Positions 1-12,230 of a stretch of DNA of 64,000 nt are shown here, in pieces (the first letter of the stretch is position 1; each line of letters begins with the position of its first letter). The translations under genes and the position numbers were made by a program. The notes under the pieces were generated by a model that saw only the letters and a list, made by a program, of their open reading frames with translations, was not told where the DNA came from and made no database searches. Source of the DNA: Perkinsus olseni (taxonomy: Eukaryota; Perkinsozoa; Perkinsida; Perkinsidae). The DNA lies in contig JABANP010000096.1 of the NCBI GenBank assembly GCA_013115135.1, positions 62,001 through 126,000 of the forward strand, read 5' to 3'.

Positions 1-114
1 TATCACATGTGGATTCTCACATTCCGATAATATCGTCATTTCATTCAAATCTGACACTGTACGGCTGCTGCTGCTGCTGCGGCGTGCACATTCATTAATA
101 TCAAGTGGCTAACT

Positions 115-1177
115 TCAAGCCCATAGAGCGGTACTAATGGCGGCGGCAAAGGCTTGCATTATTGATAGAGGAGCTGCAACATCCAAGGCGTAGACGTTAT
201 TATCAACCTTACCGTATTGGCATACAATAGTATCCGGAGAATCCTTAAGCACTAGCTGGAAGTTCTTGGCAGATGGTATGATGATACGATTGTCGAAGTC
301 CAGGACGAGACAACTCATAGAATGGTTCCATTGAGGCTCCTTAGTAGCTAGTACTACACACGAGGTATCAGCGAGACCAGGATTGAGAGGAGTCCAGGAC
401 TGATCTCTGACCAAGGGGCACCAAATCGTATCCTTCCCATAAGGGTATAGCCATCTCCATGAAGTTGTACATACCATGACCCATGGGCCTCTTACCCTGT
501 ACCATCCCTGCTAGCTGCTGTGAGCTGATATCGACAGCACCGACTGGACGACGGACTTTGGCGCATGCATTTGATTGGTATTTAAGTGGATTCTCCAGTA
601 GAGGCGTCGATGAGCGCGGTAAAGAACGTTGGCAGTGGAGAGGAGATCTATACAGGTGCCACTGCTCCTACGACGATAACTACAGCCATCACAACGGGTA
701 GACAAGACAGTCCATTCGGATCGATCGGCCGAGCTGACCATCACTAAGGCTGGCTTATCCAGCTTAAATAGGACATCATCAGGGCGATAATAGTACAACT
801 TTGCACGTATCACCTTGGCCCTTGCAGAACCCTTCTACCGACTCACAGCCACTGAGTATATCAACATGACAGTAGGCGAGGAAGTCACTAGTGTCCTCCG
901 TCTCTAGTGTGAAGGACCAGTCATCATCACTACTCCTGACCACCCTCAAATGACGATAATCTCCCTTGGGTAACGGTGCGATAAGATCCCATCGTGATTC
1001 CTTCGCCAAGCCTTCCTCTAGATAGGAAGCGATGTCAAATGGTAGGCTCTCAGGAGATTGACGTGGACTGGGGGTCTCAGAGTAAACCGAGTCACCAGCA
1101 GCTGTAGTAGCACTATCTTCTGACTTGATAGTGAGGGTAGATGGGTATCGCAATAGACGCTGCAACATAGGTGGCAA
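115..1177 (-). CDS. Tubby-family protein (multi-exon, exon borders approximate)
   Basis: The last exon (about 470 down to 115) reads as the C-terminal end of a tubby domain, the beta-barrel that binds phosphoinositides through a central helix. Visible motifs are PSAKNFQLV, then CQYGKVDNNVYALD, then PLSIMQAFAAAIS just before the stop. They match the family's conserved VKNFQ, QFGKV..F..D and PL.A.QAF.IA..S blocks in the right order and spacing. Upstream frames on the same strand (about 560-810 and 779-1177) look coding; one segment (SFTLETEDTSDFLAYCHV) fits the early strands of the domain. The usual terminal Cys-Glu is absent: the protein ends ALWA. Exon joins between 470 and 780 are not resolved and the start is uncertain. 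Family call firm from the C-terminus; full extent inferred. Confidence 0.72.
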
Positions 1178-1549
1178 GAGAACTGCACGGAAAAACGGCG
1201 AAAAATATTATTCATCAAAACTCAATGCAACATCCATAATATCATCGCTGAAAAATCACTCATCGCCGTCGGCAGATTGATGATGATGGTGATCACCAAG
1301 GCTAATGGCGACCTTTGGATTCCTTCCTTAAAGGGTTCGGGGCATCGGTACCGTACAAGTGATGACCAACGTTCCAGGTTTGGCCGTATCTAACAACTAC
1401 TGTCGGTTGTGGGGGCGGGTCGAGGGGCTACCTGTCTTTGAAATGGTTCAATGCCGACGGCTGCCACCAGAAGTAGTAGAAAAACATCCTCATCAACGTG
1501 TACCTTAGAAAGGGGCCAATGAGGCGCTAGAGGTGTCAGAATACCGCTA

Positions 1550-1972
1550 TTACACTGCCAGTGTGTTCATGAGCCACACCCCACACTCCGTCTCGAAGAA
1601 TCTCTCGAAGATGAAATTCAACTGAAGCAACGACGATGCCAACGATGACACTGGGCTGTGGTTGGGCACCTTATCACTGAGGATGAATTGAACCTCGGGG
1701 AAGTAGAATGGCTTATCGAACTCAGTGAGGAAGAGGGGGCTCCCAGCGAGCATAAAACGAGTGGCCAGCGATGATGATGGTAATACTGAGAGAGCAGAGA
1801 TGGTTGAAGAAGAGGAGGACAGGCCTACCACCAGAGGAGCATCGAGGGCAGCTGCATTTGCCTGGAGTATGGCCTGACGAGAGATAGACTGAAGTGACGA
1901 TGAAGGAAGGATATTACTGATTGATTGACATACTGGGCAGGAGCATTTACCACTCTGATGGGAGGTCGTCAA
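1550..1972 (-). other. Open frame of unknown status upstream of the tubby gene
   Basis: A 140-codon open frame on the same strand as the tubby gene, Ser-rich in its first half, with a CxxC pair near its start. I recognise no domain. It could be an upstream exon of the tubby gene, a separate small gene, or chance. In the flanks, 1178-1549 and 1973-2240, I see nothing interpretable. Confidence 0.2.
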
Positions 1973-2235
1973 GTCGATGCCCTGAGATTAATGGTGAGAT
2001 GTGTGATTATGACAGTGTCTTACTGATAGCCCAGGGGACAGTGGAGGCATCGACGGGTGGGTGTGGGTCTGAGAGGAAGTACTGGGAAAAGTAGTAGAAG
2101 AGGAGGAGGAAGGCCTACCGATGTTGACAATGCCCTCGATAGCTGAGAGGCTACTGTAGGGCTACGGCTGATGACACGATGAAAGAGGGACATCACTGAA
2201 TGGTCCTTTCAAGTTTCAACCTGCGAGGTTGAAAT

Positions 2236-2335
2236 TGCTTTAAAAACGTCTTCGCTCCGGATCGAACCTGGGGTCTCGGCGCAAGTCCATGTTCATGGTT
2301 ACCACAGACTTCATTAGTCGTTTTCTTTGTCATGA
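2236..2335 (-). repeat. tRNA-like fragment with B-box (T-arm) sequence
   Basis: On the minus strand this stretch contains the pol III B-box core GGTTCGATCC (complement at 2259-2268), preceded by about 50 nt with no clear cloverleaf. The T-stem does not pair well, so it is not a functional tRNA. It lies just upstream of the start codon of the gene at 2344. It is one of many such fragments in the window. Confidence 0.45.
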
Positions 2336-2343
2336 TTGATTTT

Positions 2344-5300
2344 ATGGATCTCCCCTTACACCTACGGCGATTCTTACTCACGTGGTGGCTTCTTATACTC
2401 GTTACATTTACCAGTATCTATGAGGTTAACGGAGGTAATCACAAAAATAAAGATTCCTTCAGATGATCTGTCCTTTCTGTAGGTCCTCCGCGACATGAAC
2501 CAGCTAAGCTCCTCTTCGAACCAGGCACTGTCGACTTTGGATTGACGTGAGTAAATCGTATGCGCTCCCCTCCACCATCATCCTCCCCTCCAGACCGGAC
2601 CTATCAGTACAGCGAAGGTCGGTGGTAGTGACTAACGCCGGGAGGCAGGACATCATTTTAGTTGATGCTGGTAGTAGTGATGGTCAATACTCACAGTGAT
2701 GGTTTATTCTAGAACTGTCTAATCCCGAGAACGATATCACGATCACTGATGATGATGGTGATAGTTTTCCTATACGCCTCGGGAGGAGACAGAAGGTCAC
2801 CCTTCAACTCCAATTGGTACCATCCTTCTCTGCACTCGACAAGGTAAACCTCGCGCGGGCCGACCCCTCAGCACCCATCATTGTTAGGTCGAGGATGGTC
2901 ACCACCACAGTAAGGTTCATATCCGCGGCTAGTGCAGTCTCTGACCCATTGTTTATCCGTTATAAGGTTAGTGTATGTCTCTCGACTGCCTTGATGATGC
3001 TTTTATCAGCCATCAGAAGGCTCAGTGGGGCCTGCAGCCTTTACAGGTTAGCTACTCACAAGCTGACGAATCGCCGTGGGTGTCAGTTACTCTCACTAAT
3101 CCGCAGGTTAGATGCTCAGCCCCCCGACGGACAACGCGTAGTCCTCCTATCAGGCCACTAGTCCCCTCACCATCACTCGTATCGTCGAGCGTCGTCGCCG
3201 TGAGGGTGCTACGACTAGGACGGTCTCGATACTTGCAGCACCCGGCACCTCCTGGCCACTCGCTATACCACCAGGTGAGATAGTTTCTCGGATACTCCCA
3301 GTTCAAGTCCTCGGCATGACCTGTAGGGTCGACAGTATCAGTGGCTAAAGTGAAGAGTCTATCTACTGTACCGGGGTCACACATTACACAGCTAATAGTG
3401 GAGGGAGAGGACAGCATCATAGGGATATTACCGTAATGCTTATGCTTGGTACCGTAGTAGAGTAGTATTTGAGGGTAGGTTCAAGACGGATATCCGACCA
3501 GTTGATGGGCTCCATTTTAACCCTCCAGTCATAGACTTTGGTAGTGTGTTTGGATTGATCCCGGGACCTTTCGAATGGCAAGTGTCAGGTTCTCGGAGGC
3601 CTGATGATTTCTTTTCACCTGAGGTGGAGCTACGTGCTCAGTATAGTGGTGTGCTGGCTGAGGCTGTCGAAATGTAAGATAAGGGAATAGTGGTTGAGAG
3701 GGAGACATCTAACCTCATGGTCAAGAGCTTGACACTACTCCATTACAGCGTCGTGAGGTGGCTCCGGTAGCTGGCAAGGGGTTATGGGCGTCTATAACTT
3801 GTACTTACTGGCCATGATGAGTACCTCGATACTCGATGAGTACCAGGTGAAGGGTACATAATGAGCCCTGCCTACCGTCGATGGCCCTACCCGCTGATGC
3901 CGCCCTTCTTGAGGACTTTTCTTGTTAGAACGGCTGTTACTTATGAAGCATCAGACGTTGCCAATGGAGTACCAATCGAGGTCAAACCCGAGATGCCTGA
4001 CAGCAGAGCACCGTTAACGGTTACTAAGGAGGAACAATATGAGCTAGTTGGTGGGTCTAACAACAACTACTTTAAAAGCGTTACGCAGTCTCTGTGCCTC
4101 CTCAGCCACCGTCCGACTGGCGATCCCTCGGATCCTGCGTGGCGTCGCTGAACTTGATGGCATCCTTCTCGTCCACACCAACCTAACGCCCAGTCCTATC
4201 CGCTTGGGCCTCACTGGAAGGTACTACTCTATCATACAGTCAGCTCGGCATGATTGCTTATCAGGGTATCGAGCAGACTCCCTTTAGTCTACTATCCTGG
4301 TGGTGAAATAAGAATGCAGTACTGGCCAGAAGATGGCCTGACGACTCGACAGGACGGTATACAACTATCCTCTGAATGGGGTATCTTTCAAGTGAATAAG
4401 GTTGAGGTAAGATACTCTCAAGAGTCTTGTTATTGGTATCGATAGTATCAGGTGAGAATGGCTGGTGTATCACGCATCATCAAGGCGGAGGTTATACCAG
4501 CCACACCGAGGCAATCACCAACGATAAGGGTAGTAGGCTGGTAGTACCGCCTTGTATTTGGAAATACCAGTTACCATCACGTCATTACTGTATCATGAGA
4601 GGCCGCTTTGGATCGCACGTGCCTTTAGATTACCGTCGACCATTCGCCAAGTCTACTGGAAGCCTTGGGGAGGGAGGATAGGATGAGTCTCTTCAGTCGA
4701 CCAGTGGTTTTAGCAGTCCGTAGGTTATGATGGTGGGGTGGGAGATGCGGTACCGTTGCTGTTAGAATCTATCGAAGGAAGGCTCGTTCCAATCCCTTTA
4801 CGGCTCTACACTGGAAGATTGTCGTTTTCAATGCAAATAGGAGAGGAGCAAGGTGGGTGTATTAACCATTCTAGTGTGACTGGATGAGTCTTGGTAGTAG
4901 GTGCCCCGGAGTCACCTCGCTTCGGTTGGTTTTATGATGATGGAGGGGAGGAATCCTACTATCACAGCACCGCAGTGGTGGGGGATAAACTATCCCTGAT
5001 AGTGATGAATAACAACCCTTTTGATATCATCATATTGGACGGCATTAGGTGAGGCCTCCTGACCAAGGGAAGCAGCCTGATGATGCTTTTATCAGGGTCT
5101 ATAGCGATGGTCGTACCGTTCTGAAGGAAGGTGGGAGTAACTGCAGGTGCTAGGATACTTCTAATTTTTCGCTCTGCGTACCATCTATCATCTTAGACCT
5201 GCTGATCCCTGCTGATACTACCTTGCTGGTGCCCATAGTACTGGACGGCATGCCTGAGAGAAATATCACAATAAAAGCACGGACAAGTCGTGGCCAGAGC

Positions 5301-8300
5301 CTCAACCTCACAGTGACCATCCCCTGAGAACCATATCTCCCGTTAGCGTTGGTTCGTCAGGTTCAGCTGAGTTGGACTCGGCCGCCTACGACAGCATCAC
5401 TGGGACGAGACATTCAGGTGGGCCCGTTCTGCTACCCTTTCTGTGAGTGCCCATGATGAAGTTTAGATACGCTTGGATGGTGAGAATGATGAATATACCC
5501 TTGTTGCCGAGTAGGGTATCGTCATCATCACACCTCATCTCCTGCTGAACCCTGTCTGCTCAGGTACTCATCAGACGAGGGCAGCCTTGTCCCTTCTGGG
5601 GTTAGGGAAATCAGATCGAAGGATACACGTCTAGAGGTACAACGGTTACATCACGGTAGCACAGTATTATCATTGGTTGCCTGCCACTTCAGTTTACTCC
5701 GTTCCTCGACGAGGCGACGGATGGTGTCTTGGCTCGGGGTCGATTCCATCCCGAAAGGGTAATAGACGCAGCGGACAGCCGCCACCTGGTCAGGCCTTAT
5801 GCAGGTCCCTGTGGAGCTCGACATGTTCTCAGAGGATGGCGTGGAGGTCCTAGCTAGTGGTAGTAGTACTTAGTCGACATTCCTCTCGTTGTCGAACGCC
5901 ATCACTTGGAGTATCTTCAGGGTCATTGGAAGCTCAGCGGCTGGAGTCCCTTGCTAGAAGCTACACTCTGAGAGAGGTGAATGGCTCTGCTGGAGAGTTG
6001 TGGAATGACGTGAGGAGGCGATACTGGTTTTACTAACTCGTAGTGGTCGCACTTCAGATCACAATTCTCGCTGACGATTGGGAGTACACGTTACGCACTC
6101 CGTGGATTTATCAGAAGCAGCAGCAGCAGCGCCCATCGGTATCAGTTGAGCCGTGCCTGCCTAGAGTCTAGTACTGAGTGTTTTAGATACTAGCCCCGTA
6201 TCAAGGAGAGCTCATTGCTCTACGCCTAGCACCCCTTGGTGGCTGCAGGTCAGCGAAGGTGTCCATGATGAACCCTTTGAAGGATGCTCCTATAGAGGTG
6301 GAGAGGGAGGCGGCTTATGAAGTTGGTAATCAGAGTGTGCTGCAGGTTCGAGTTAAATACATCGCTAGTGATGCTGAGTTGTCGTTGGACAGTTCAGGGA
6401 AGGGAGAGGTACTATCGCCACTACCGATGTCTGTTGTACATCTTGCGATCTTGAAGGTACTTACGATTCCCTCCACGAGGCGAGGTCTCTATCCCAGCAA
6501 TACGCTTCTGTCGGTTGGATTCTGCCGCCCGTAATGGTGTGGTGTATATCCTTAATAACTATACAGTCATTGAGGCTCTACCATTCGATATACCATCGAT
6601 AAGTCAACCTGTTGATGATGTCGATGAGGTCCCTGTCGCCACTACTGTCGACGTGCCAATCCCTCCTATACCGATCGTAGGGCGGGGACAACAGCAGCAG
6701 CAGCTCGACAGTCGAGTCCCCTTCAGGTGGAGTATCTGCGTGAGGCTCCATTGAGCTTCCGTCTTCACCTCATCAGCAGCATAGCAGCAGCCTCCGCAGA
6801 AGATGTTGTTTTCCTGAGTATGGTAAATATACCCTTAGCCATCCCTAGAGCCATGCTAGAGGACTTTAATGGAAGTGTGTATGTTCGCAAAGTGGAGTTC
6901 CGTGGAGGAGGATGTAAGGGCTTGCGAGGGTAGTGGGCTGTGAGACCGAAGGATATCTGTAGGTGCTACTGTTGATGGCTTCAAACTGAACACAAGTCTC
7001 TGTAGTGGAGGTGGCGATGCTATTCTTGTTGATAGCTCTAATGGTAGTCTCACGTCAGGTGAATTGTCATTATGAACCCTTTATAGGTGTACTCAGCCAT
7101 GACATCGAGATAGTGGCTCCCTTGCCGAGGAGTATCTTTCTCGGAGAGCATGGATCTCAGCCTAGGTCGACCCCCAATGCTACGTTAATAATATCTATTG
7201 CTCATGATAACAGTTATCGTTTAGAGGTAGTATCCCGACGACGGCAGCCGCGGCGCCCATGGTTGGCAGTCAGATTCCAATTGTGGGGGTATCGAGAGGT
7301 CGCTTCGTGGCGTTGGTGGAGTCTACCCTGAAGGAGGTCATCGATGCCTGGCCAATAGGACAAGCCAAGACTTATCTTACGAAGAAACTCGTGAGACAGA
7401 AAATGCCGGCCGTGGGAATCGAACTCGGGTTCGATGTTGTCAGGCCGCCGCCGCTGGCGATTTCAATGAAGAGTTGGGTGATGGTATGGGCGAGGCCCGG
7501 GCCTTGGCAGAGTTTATAGAATTGTTAGACCAGCTACTTAATGTTGGGACATCACCACAGTGGAAGGATCCCGGCTGACAGCAGCGAGCCTTCCCTGGGG
7601 CAGATTGTCGTTATTTTAGCCATCACAGGGCTAGCGGTAGGAAGGGAGGGCCGCTGAGCTGGTGAGAACCCTCGGTGCCTGTTCAGAGTATAAGCATTAC
7701 TTGGAAGGGGTCAACGGAGAGGAGGCTATACAAGACAAGGCAGCGAAGGATAGATATGATTGCTGATAGAAGGTGATGTATCACAATATGCTGGCCAGCC
7801 TGCATTATCCTCCTCGTTATTGTAACAGACTCGCTCAATCAACGTCTTGGGAGTCGACGGGTCAGCCTCTAGCGAGTCCCCCTCCTCTGCGACCCGAGCT
7901 GACCGCGTTTTTCGAGGCAACCCGGCAGAGAGCCTCAGCCACTGCTGCTGCTACGAAGAGGTCCACTGAGACTCCTGCTGACGAGACTGGTAGTAGAGGT
8001 GCTTCTGACTCGGGTTCCATACTTTCTGCCGTCGTAGGTAACGCTATCGACCAGAGGTCTAAGTCAGTGGACTCAGTTGGTCAGCAGCAGCATCACTCGA
8101 GGCAAGCGAGCTCTAGTGTCAAGCACAGCAGCAGCAGCAAAGGCGGGGGACATAAGAGCGGTCCGATGAGTTTACCAGTAGAAACTGAGGAGCCGCAGCC
8201 ACCGGCCGCCAAGCTCAGGACGGTAGAACTCGTCAGTGCGGTAAACGTCGGGGAACATGAGTTGTTATTAGATTCAATCAGCAGTAGCAGCATCGATGGC

Positions 8301-9543
8301 TATACAGGGCAAACCATCAGTACTTGTGGGGGAGAAGGCTGGGCTGAGTCGAAAGAAGAAGGATAAAGGTTCTAGCATATTAGGGGTGGCCAAGGCTAAG
8401 CCAGTCGTACCTATTGATAAGAAGAAGGCGGTTAAGCCGAAGAGGCAACATGGGACGATTAAGGCTAAGGTCGTGGACAGATCTTCGATAACTACGGCGA
8501 CTTTACAGTCGGATGACCATGTGGAAAGGTCTCGAGTTCTAACCCCGGTGCCGCCTATTTCCCCAACACCAGCTGCTGTTCCGGAGCCCGTAGGAGAGGA
8601 GGGAGTTGATTTCGCTTGTGACGTTGAAGCTGTGGTAAAGAGGAGTGACTCTGTTACGTCGTCATTGAGGGAGAGTGCTGCAACCTGGGAGGAATCTTCA
8701 TCTGGTACAGCTGATGGTGGTGATGGTAGTAGTCATATCAATACTACTGCAACAACAACAACTGTGCAGCCGTTCGAGGATCCTCTGGAGGCACAGCAGT
8801 TGTCAGCATCACTCGAGATGCTATTCAAACAAGCTCCTGTCTACGACTTTCCACTGCTGCCGGATGAGGATGAAGCCAGTGAGGATCTATCCGACGTTAT
8901 TGAAGAACCTTGATGGGGCCCTCCTCGTCGGTGATCAACAACAGCAGCAGCAGAGAGCAACAGCAGCAGCTGATCCTTATGAAATCATGGGATCTTGGAG
9001 GGGTCAGGAAGATACTCAGTAGGTCGATAGATGGCATATCCGTTGTGTATGCGTGCTTCACTCAGGAATCATCTGGCATCTCCCTCGAATGATGCGGTTT
9101 ATCCTCCACCATTGAGCTTCGACCATGATGGAAGCGGTAATAGCGACAGTAGTCCGTGTTGGTCGAACCTTCACCCAGATGCACTCTATGAGCCTGTGTC
9201 GAGCTGGCTCCCTCCTCCGCGTCCATCTGTCACTTCGCCTACTGGAACCCAACAGTGAGCATACCTTGTCAACGTCAGTCAGTCATGGTGCCATCTCAGG
9301 CATCATCCGACGGACCTTCCACTACCATCATCACCGGGGTATGGGGTACCCAGCAGTAGTGCTGCAGATGGGTGTATATATTATGAAGCCTTTGCACCTG
9401 GGGGAATGCCTCAAGACTATGGAACACGGCCTCAGTATCAGCAGCAACAGCAGCCTGAGGCACCGTCTCCGTTCACCTCATGGACGGATCCCAATGGTAG
9501 TCCTGACATGCCCTTTCATGGGTCTCATGCAACTGTTTCTTAG
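2344..9543 (+). CDS. TMEM131-like secretory/membrane protein with ASH/MSP-type domains (about 20 exons)
   Basis: The start at 2344 gives a basic N-terminus and a hydrophobic signal peptide (FLLTWWLLILVTF). A GTAATC intron follows, then an exon reading KLLFEPGTVDFGLT. That and a later LHFNPPVIDFGSV (about 3510-3560) are the entry strand of ASH/MSP-like Ig-fold domains (pattern F.P..vdFG). Between them VVVTNAGRQDIILV fits the next strands. Many further exons to about 7500 keep beta-rich character. An exon near 7590-7640 reads SLGQIVVILAITGLA, a likely membrane helix, followed by a long Ser/Thr/Gln-rich tail (7860-9540) with poly-Gln stretches, ending at TAG 9541-9543. This order (signal peptide, ASH repeats, membrane helix, disordered tail) is that of TMEM131 proteins, which help export secretory cargo. 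An intron at 7391-7443 carries a tRNA B-box. Middle exon borders are unresolved; other ASH-domain families are possible. Confidence 0.48.
7391..7443 (+). repeat. 53-nt intron containing a tRNA B-box (reverse orientation)
   Basis: GTGAGA donor and TTGTCAG acceptor flank the intron; the exons join as LTKKL|AAAAGDFNEELG in one frame. Inside lies GGAATCGAACTC, the complement of the B-box GAGTTCGATTCC. Confidence 0.6.
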
Positions 9544-9790
9544 GTTCTTTCTGGGATGAGGACCCAGGAGGAGCGTCCCGCCGCTGCTATGACTTTGGAG
9601 CTTTCAGTAGAGGAGTTCAGCGCCGTCGATCTAAGAACTTCTGGTGATTGTATCATTGATAATCATCGTCGTTTTATTGCACCTTTGTGTACATTGTTGG
9701 TACCTTTTCGTGACCGTTTCCTGTCGATTAAGCTGTCGAGTGTGGGTTCAATGGATCCTTTATTATGTGCCTTGAGTGTTATAATGTAAC

Positions 9791-10557
9791 ATGGCTGAGC
9801 CAGAGGCCCATCATGATTACGGTCAGGATACCAAAGCAACAGCGATGACAGTCCAGATCCGGGAGTTGATGGCTGAACGGGAGGTACGAGCGGAAAGTGG
9901 ATGAGGGAGGAGGGGTATTCAGTAGAAAAGAGTAGCATCGTGACTTAGTGGAAGTACCGTCCGTGTGGTCGCCGGAATTTCATCGATATTGGTATGACTG
10001 AGTAGTAGATTGGTAGCTCATGCAGGCACAAGAGGAGGACCTTGGAGACATGCGGAAGATGGTGAAATTTCTCAGCGATAGATGCCACCAGCTAGAAGTT
10101 GCATACAACGACAGGGAGACTGGATTCAGGAAGGAGATGGAAGAGTCAGATATGCAGCATAAAAAGGATATGGCTCTGGCTATGGTACGAGAGGTCCCCG
10201 GTTCGATCCTAAGCCAGGTGTTGATCCTTTCAGGCTGAGATCAGTGAGTTGGAATCCCGTGTGGAGGCTCTGTCTGAAATCAAGCATGAGTTGAACTTCC
10301 GAGTGCGGCAACTGGAAGCAGTAGAGGAATCTGGTCCTCGGCCTGAAGGCTCCATCACTTGCGGTTGCTGTTTAGAGAGACCAGCGAGGACAGTAGTTCT
10401 ACCATGTCGGCATTTGGTGAGGATGTGTCCACTCGTTATAGCGAGTCAACAAGTTATAGCACCTATACAGGTCCTATGCTACGACTGCTCACGGCAGCTG
10501 ACTACCTGCCCAATATGCCGCTCGGCGATACGTGAACGGCTTGATGTGTTTTTATAG
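9791..10557 (+). CDS. Coiled-coil RING-finger protein (probable E3 ubiquitin ligase), 173 aa
   Basis: Four exons join in frame: 9791-9883, 10026-10184, 10234-10416 and 10471-10557. Residues 30-110 are rich in Glu/Lys/Arg/Leu heptads and look like a coiled coil. The C-terminus is a C3HC4-type RING: CGCC, then PCRH, then LCYDC, then CPICRSAI. This is the compact C-terminal RING seen in many ubiquitin ligases, where it recruits the E2; substrates cannot be read from sequence. The second intron (10185-10233) contains a B-box, and the third (10417-10470) splits the RING between His and the following Cys pair. Splice joins keep phase and the stop is at 10555, so the model is good. Confidence 0.78.
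10185..10233 (+). repeat. 49-nt intron built around a tRNA B-box
   Basis: GTACGA donor, CTTTCAG acceptor. The middle reads CCCCGGTTCGATCC, a B-box consensus. Excision joins ALAM|AEISELESR in frame. Confidence 0.65.
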
Positions 10558-10589
10558 ATCAGCGCCGGTGATGGTGGATAGTTCGAACA

Positions 10590-10850
10590 TGTTTAGTGTC
10601 GGGATCGAACCTGGGATATTCTAGTATCATTTACTGAAATATTTGGCCACTCTGCTCACCACCATTGAGTTCAGTATGACATTCAATGATGCGTCATAAT
10701 TAGGGGTTTGTCATGTTCATCTGTTGAAGCATCAAATAGAGCAGTGAGGCTGGTAAGGTGTTTTCAGATAGGATTGTGGATAGTGCAGCAATTAGATTGA
10801 TCAGGAATCTTGAGTGCGGTCAGGAACTTCGGTACCACCTCAGCAATGAA
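10590..10850 (+). pseudogene. Decayed copy of the first exon region of the gene at 12231
   Basis: From about 10668 to 10840 the sequence is clearly homologous to 12178-12355, including a shared GTTCAGTATGACATTCAAT start and a shared GATTGATCAGGAATCTTGAG end. The downstream copy is open (VVDSVAMRLIRNLECGQEL). This copy has an in-frame TGA after the equivalent start and length changes, so it looks non-coding. A B-box fragment (10602-10612) sits at its upstream edge. From here to about 11040 I see no gene. Confidence 0.55.
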
Positions 10851-11099
10851 CGAGCGTTGTTCGTCGGATAGCGACCCTTCTGTGTAGGGCTATTGTCTTC
10901 AGTATAGGGCTCACTGATGCACCGTCATCATCAAGAGTACGGCATGGCCATCTGATCATGGCATCCATGCCAGCTGGGGGCTGGTCGTGAGTCGTCAGGT
11001 ATCTTCAGATGGTGCTGTGGGATCCACAATGTGGATCGTGATATGATCATTATGTAGCAATAAGATTTACCGGGGATGCTGAGAGTGGCCAGCAGCTTA

Positions 11100-11975
11100 G
11101 GTAGGAAAGGTTCGGCGTAGGAGAGGTATGGATCCCACCATAGGAGTGGCGCCGACTCAAAAATACGTAAGTATGTTTCGTGGGATGGCCCCCGTCTTTA
11201 TACTGTACGAATTGTACAGCACAAAACCTTTTCTGTATGATACGCGCTTGGTAACACAACTTTCGACGATACTCAAGAAGGCACTGTACGGACTTAACTC
11301 GACGTGTAGATATCCTATGCGGTAATAAGCAGCAGATGTGCAATTACCGAGTGATTGGATAACAACTGCAATGAGTAAACGATCATTGGCCGTGAAGACG
11401 GTCAGCTCCAGCACGAGTCGTGCTGCACGACCGTGGCCACCATCGCTCCGCTGTCTCCGCTATAGCTCGCCGAGGTAGATCCGAAAGAGACGAAACAATA
11501 GCTGATGCATCGACAACGTGAGCAGGCTCACCTTCCTGTTCCCCCGCACAGCTGACCCTCCTCGGGTCCACTGGTGCTCGGTGAACGGAGCTAGTTGTCG
11601 TGGTGATGGTGGATGTGGAGGAGCCCACGCTGGGTGGTAGTGGATCTCCACTCCGTGCAGTGGACCTTCGGCCGCTTGCTGCTCTTCCTTCAGCAGCCCT
11701 TCGATCTCCCTCTCGGCCAGTAACCACCAGAGACGGTCACCAAGGTCATCGCCGGTAGGGCCGGGACGAAGGGGGTCGGGAGAGGGAGAAGTCGTGGCGT
11801 TGGGGGTGGTGGTACCCAGTGGGTACTACCTACAACGGCCACGGAGGCAGCAGTAGCGATGAGCATGTTGATAACGAGAGCCATTGAAATGTTCAGTGAC
11901 ACTGAGAAAGCGGTCGCTATACAGAACCTGTATCGATTACGCATTACTCTGTCTGTCACGTATTATTGGAGAACA
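11100..11975 (-). CDS. Uncharacterised membrane-anchored protein (weak gene model)
   Basis: On the minus strand a segment near 11840-11900 reads MALVINMLIATAASVAVV, a probable signal anchor. After a GTAGTA intron comes an exon with GDDLGDRLWWLLAEREIEGL and an acidic/Gln stretch (about 11745 to 11520). A further open exon lies at 11157-11345. I recognise no family. Base composition is more GC-rich than the surroundings. The immediate upstream stretch (11970-12120) has repeated CGCGGTCGCGG-like words and no clear coding frame. Confidence 0.33.
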
Positions 11976-12230
11976 CATGGCGCGGTCGCGGGAAAAAGCG
12001 GTCGCGGAGGTCAATACGCGCGCCCAGGTTCGAGCGGCGCATTTCCACGAGGCGCGCGGCTCTCTGACTGCTTGTCGCATTCTCGTAGAGCGGCGGCGGC
12101 AATGGCGGGTATTTCAATCATGCACGAATTGAACCTGAGATGCATTGTCGATGTATTTAACTGGATTGGGCTCTTGTGTTCAGTATGACATTCAATAGTG
12201 CATCATCATTACCGCATTCAGCAGTTTGTC

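Noticed and set aside
61..86. CTG-repeat tract and other CAG/CTG runs (6115, 8938, 38106)
   Set aside because: Short trinucleotide runs, partly in coding low-complexity sequence; not unusual enough to report as expansions.
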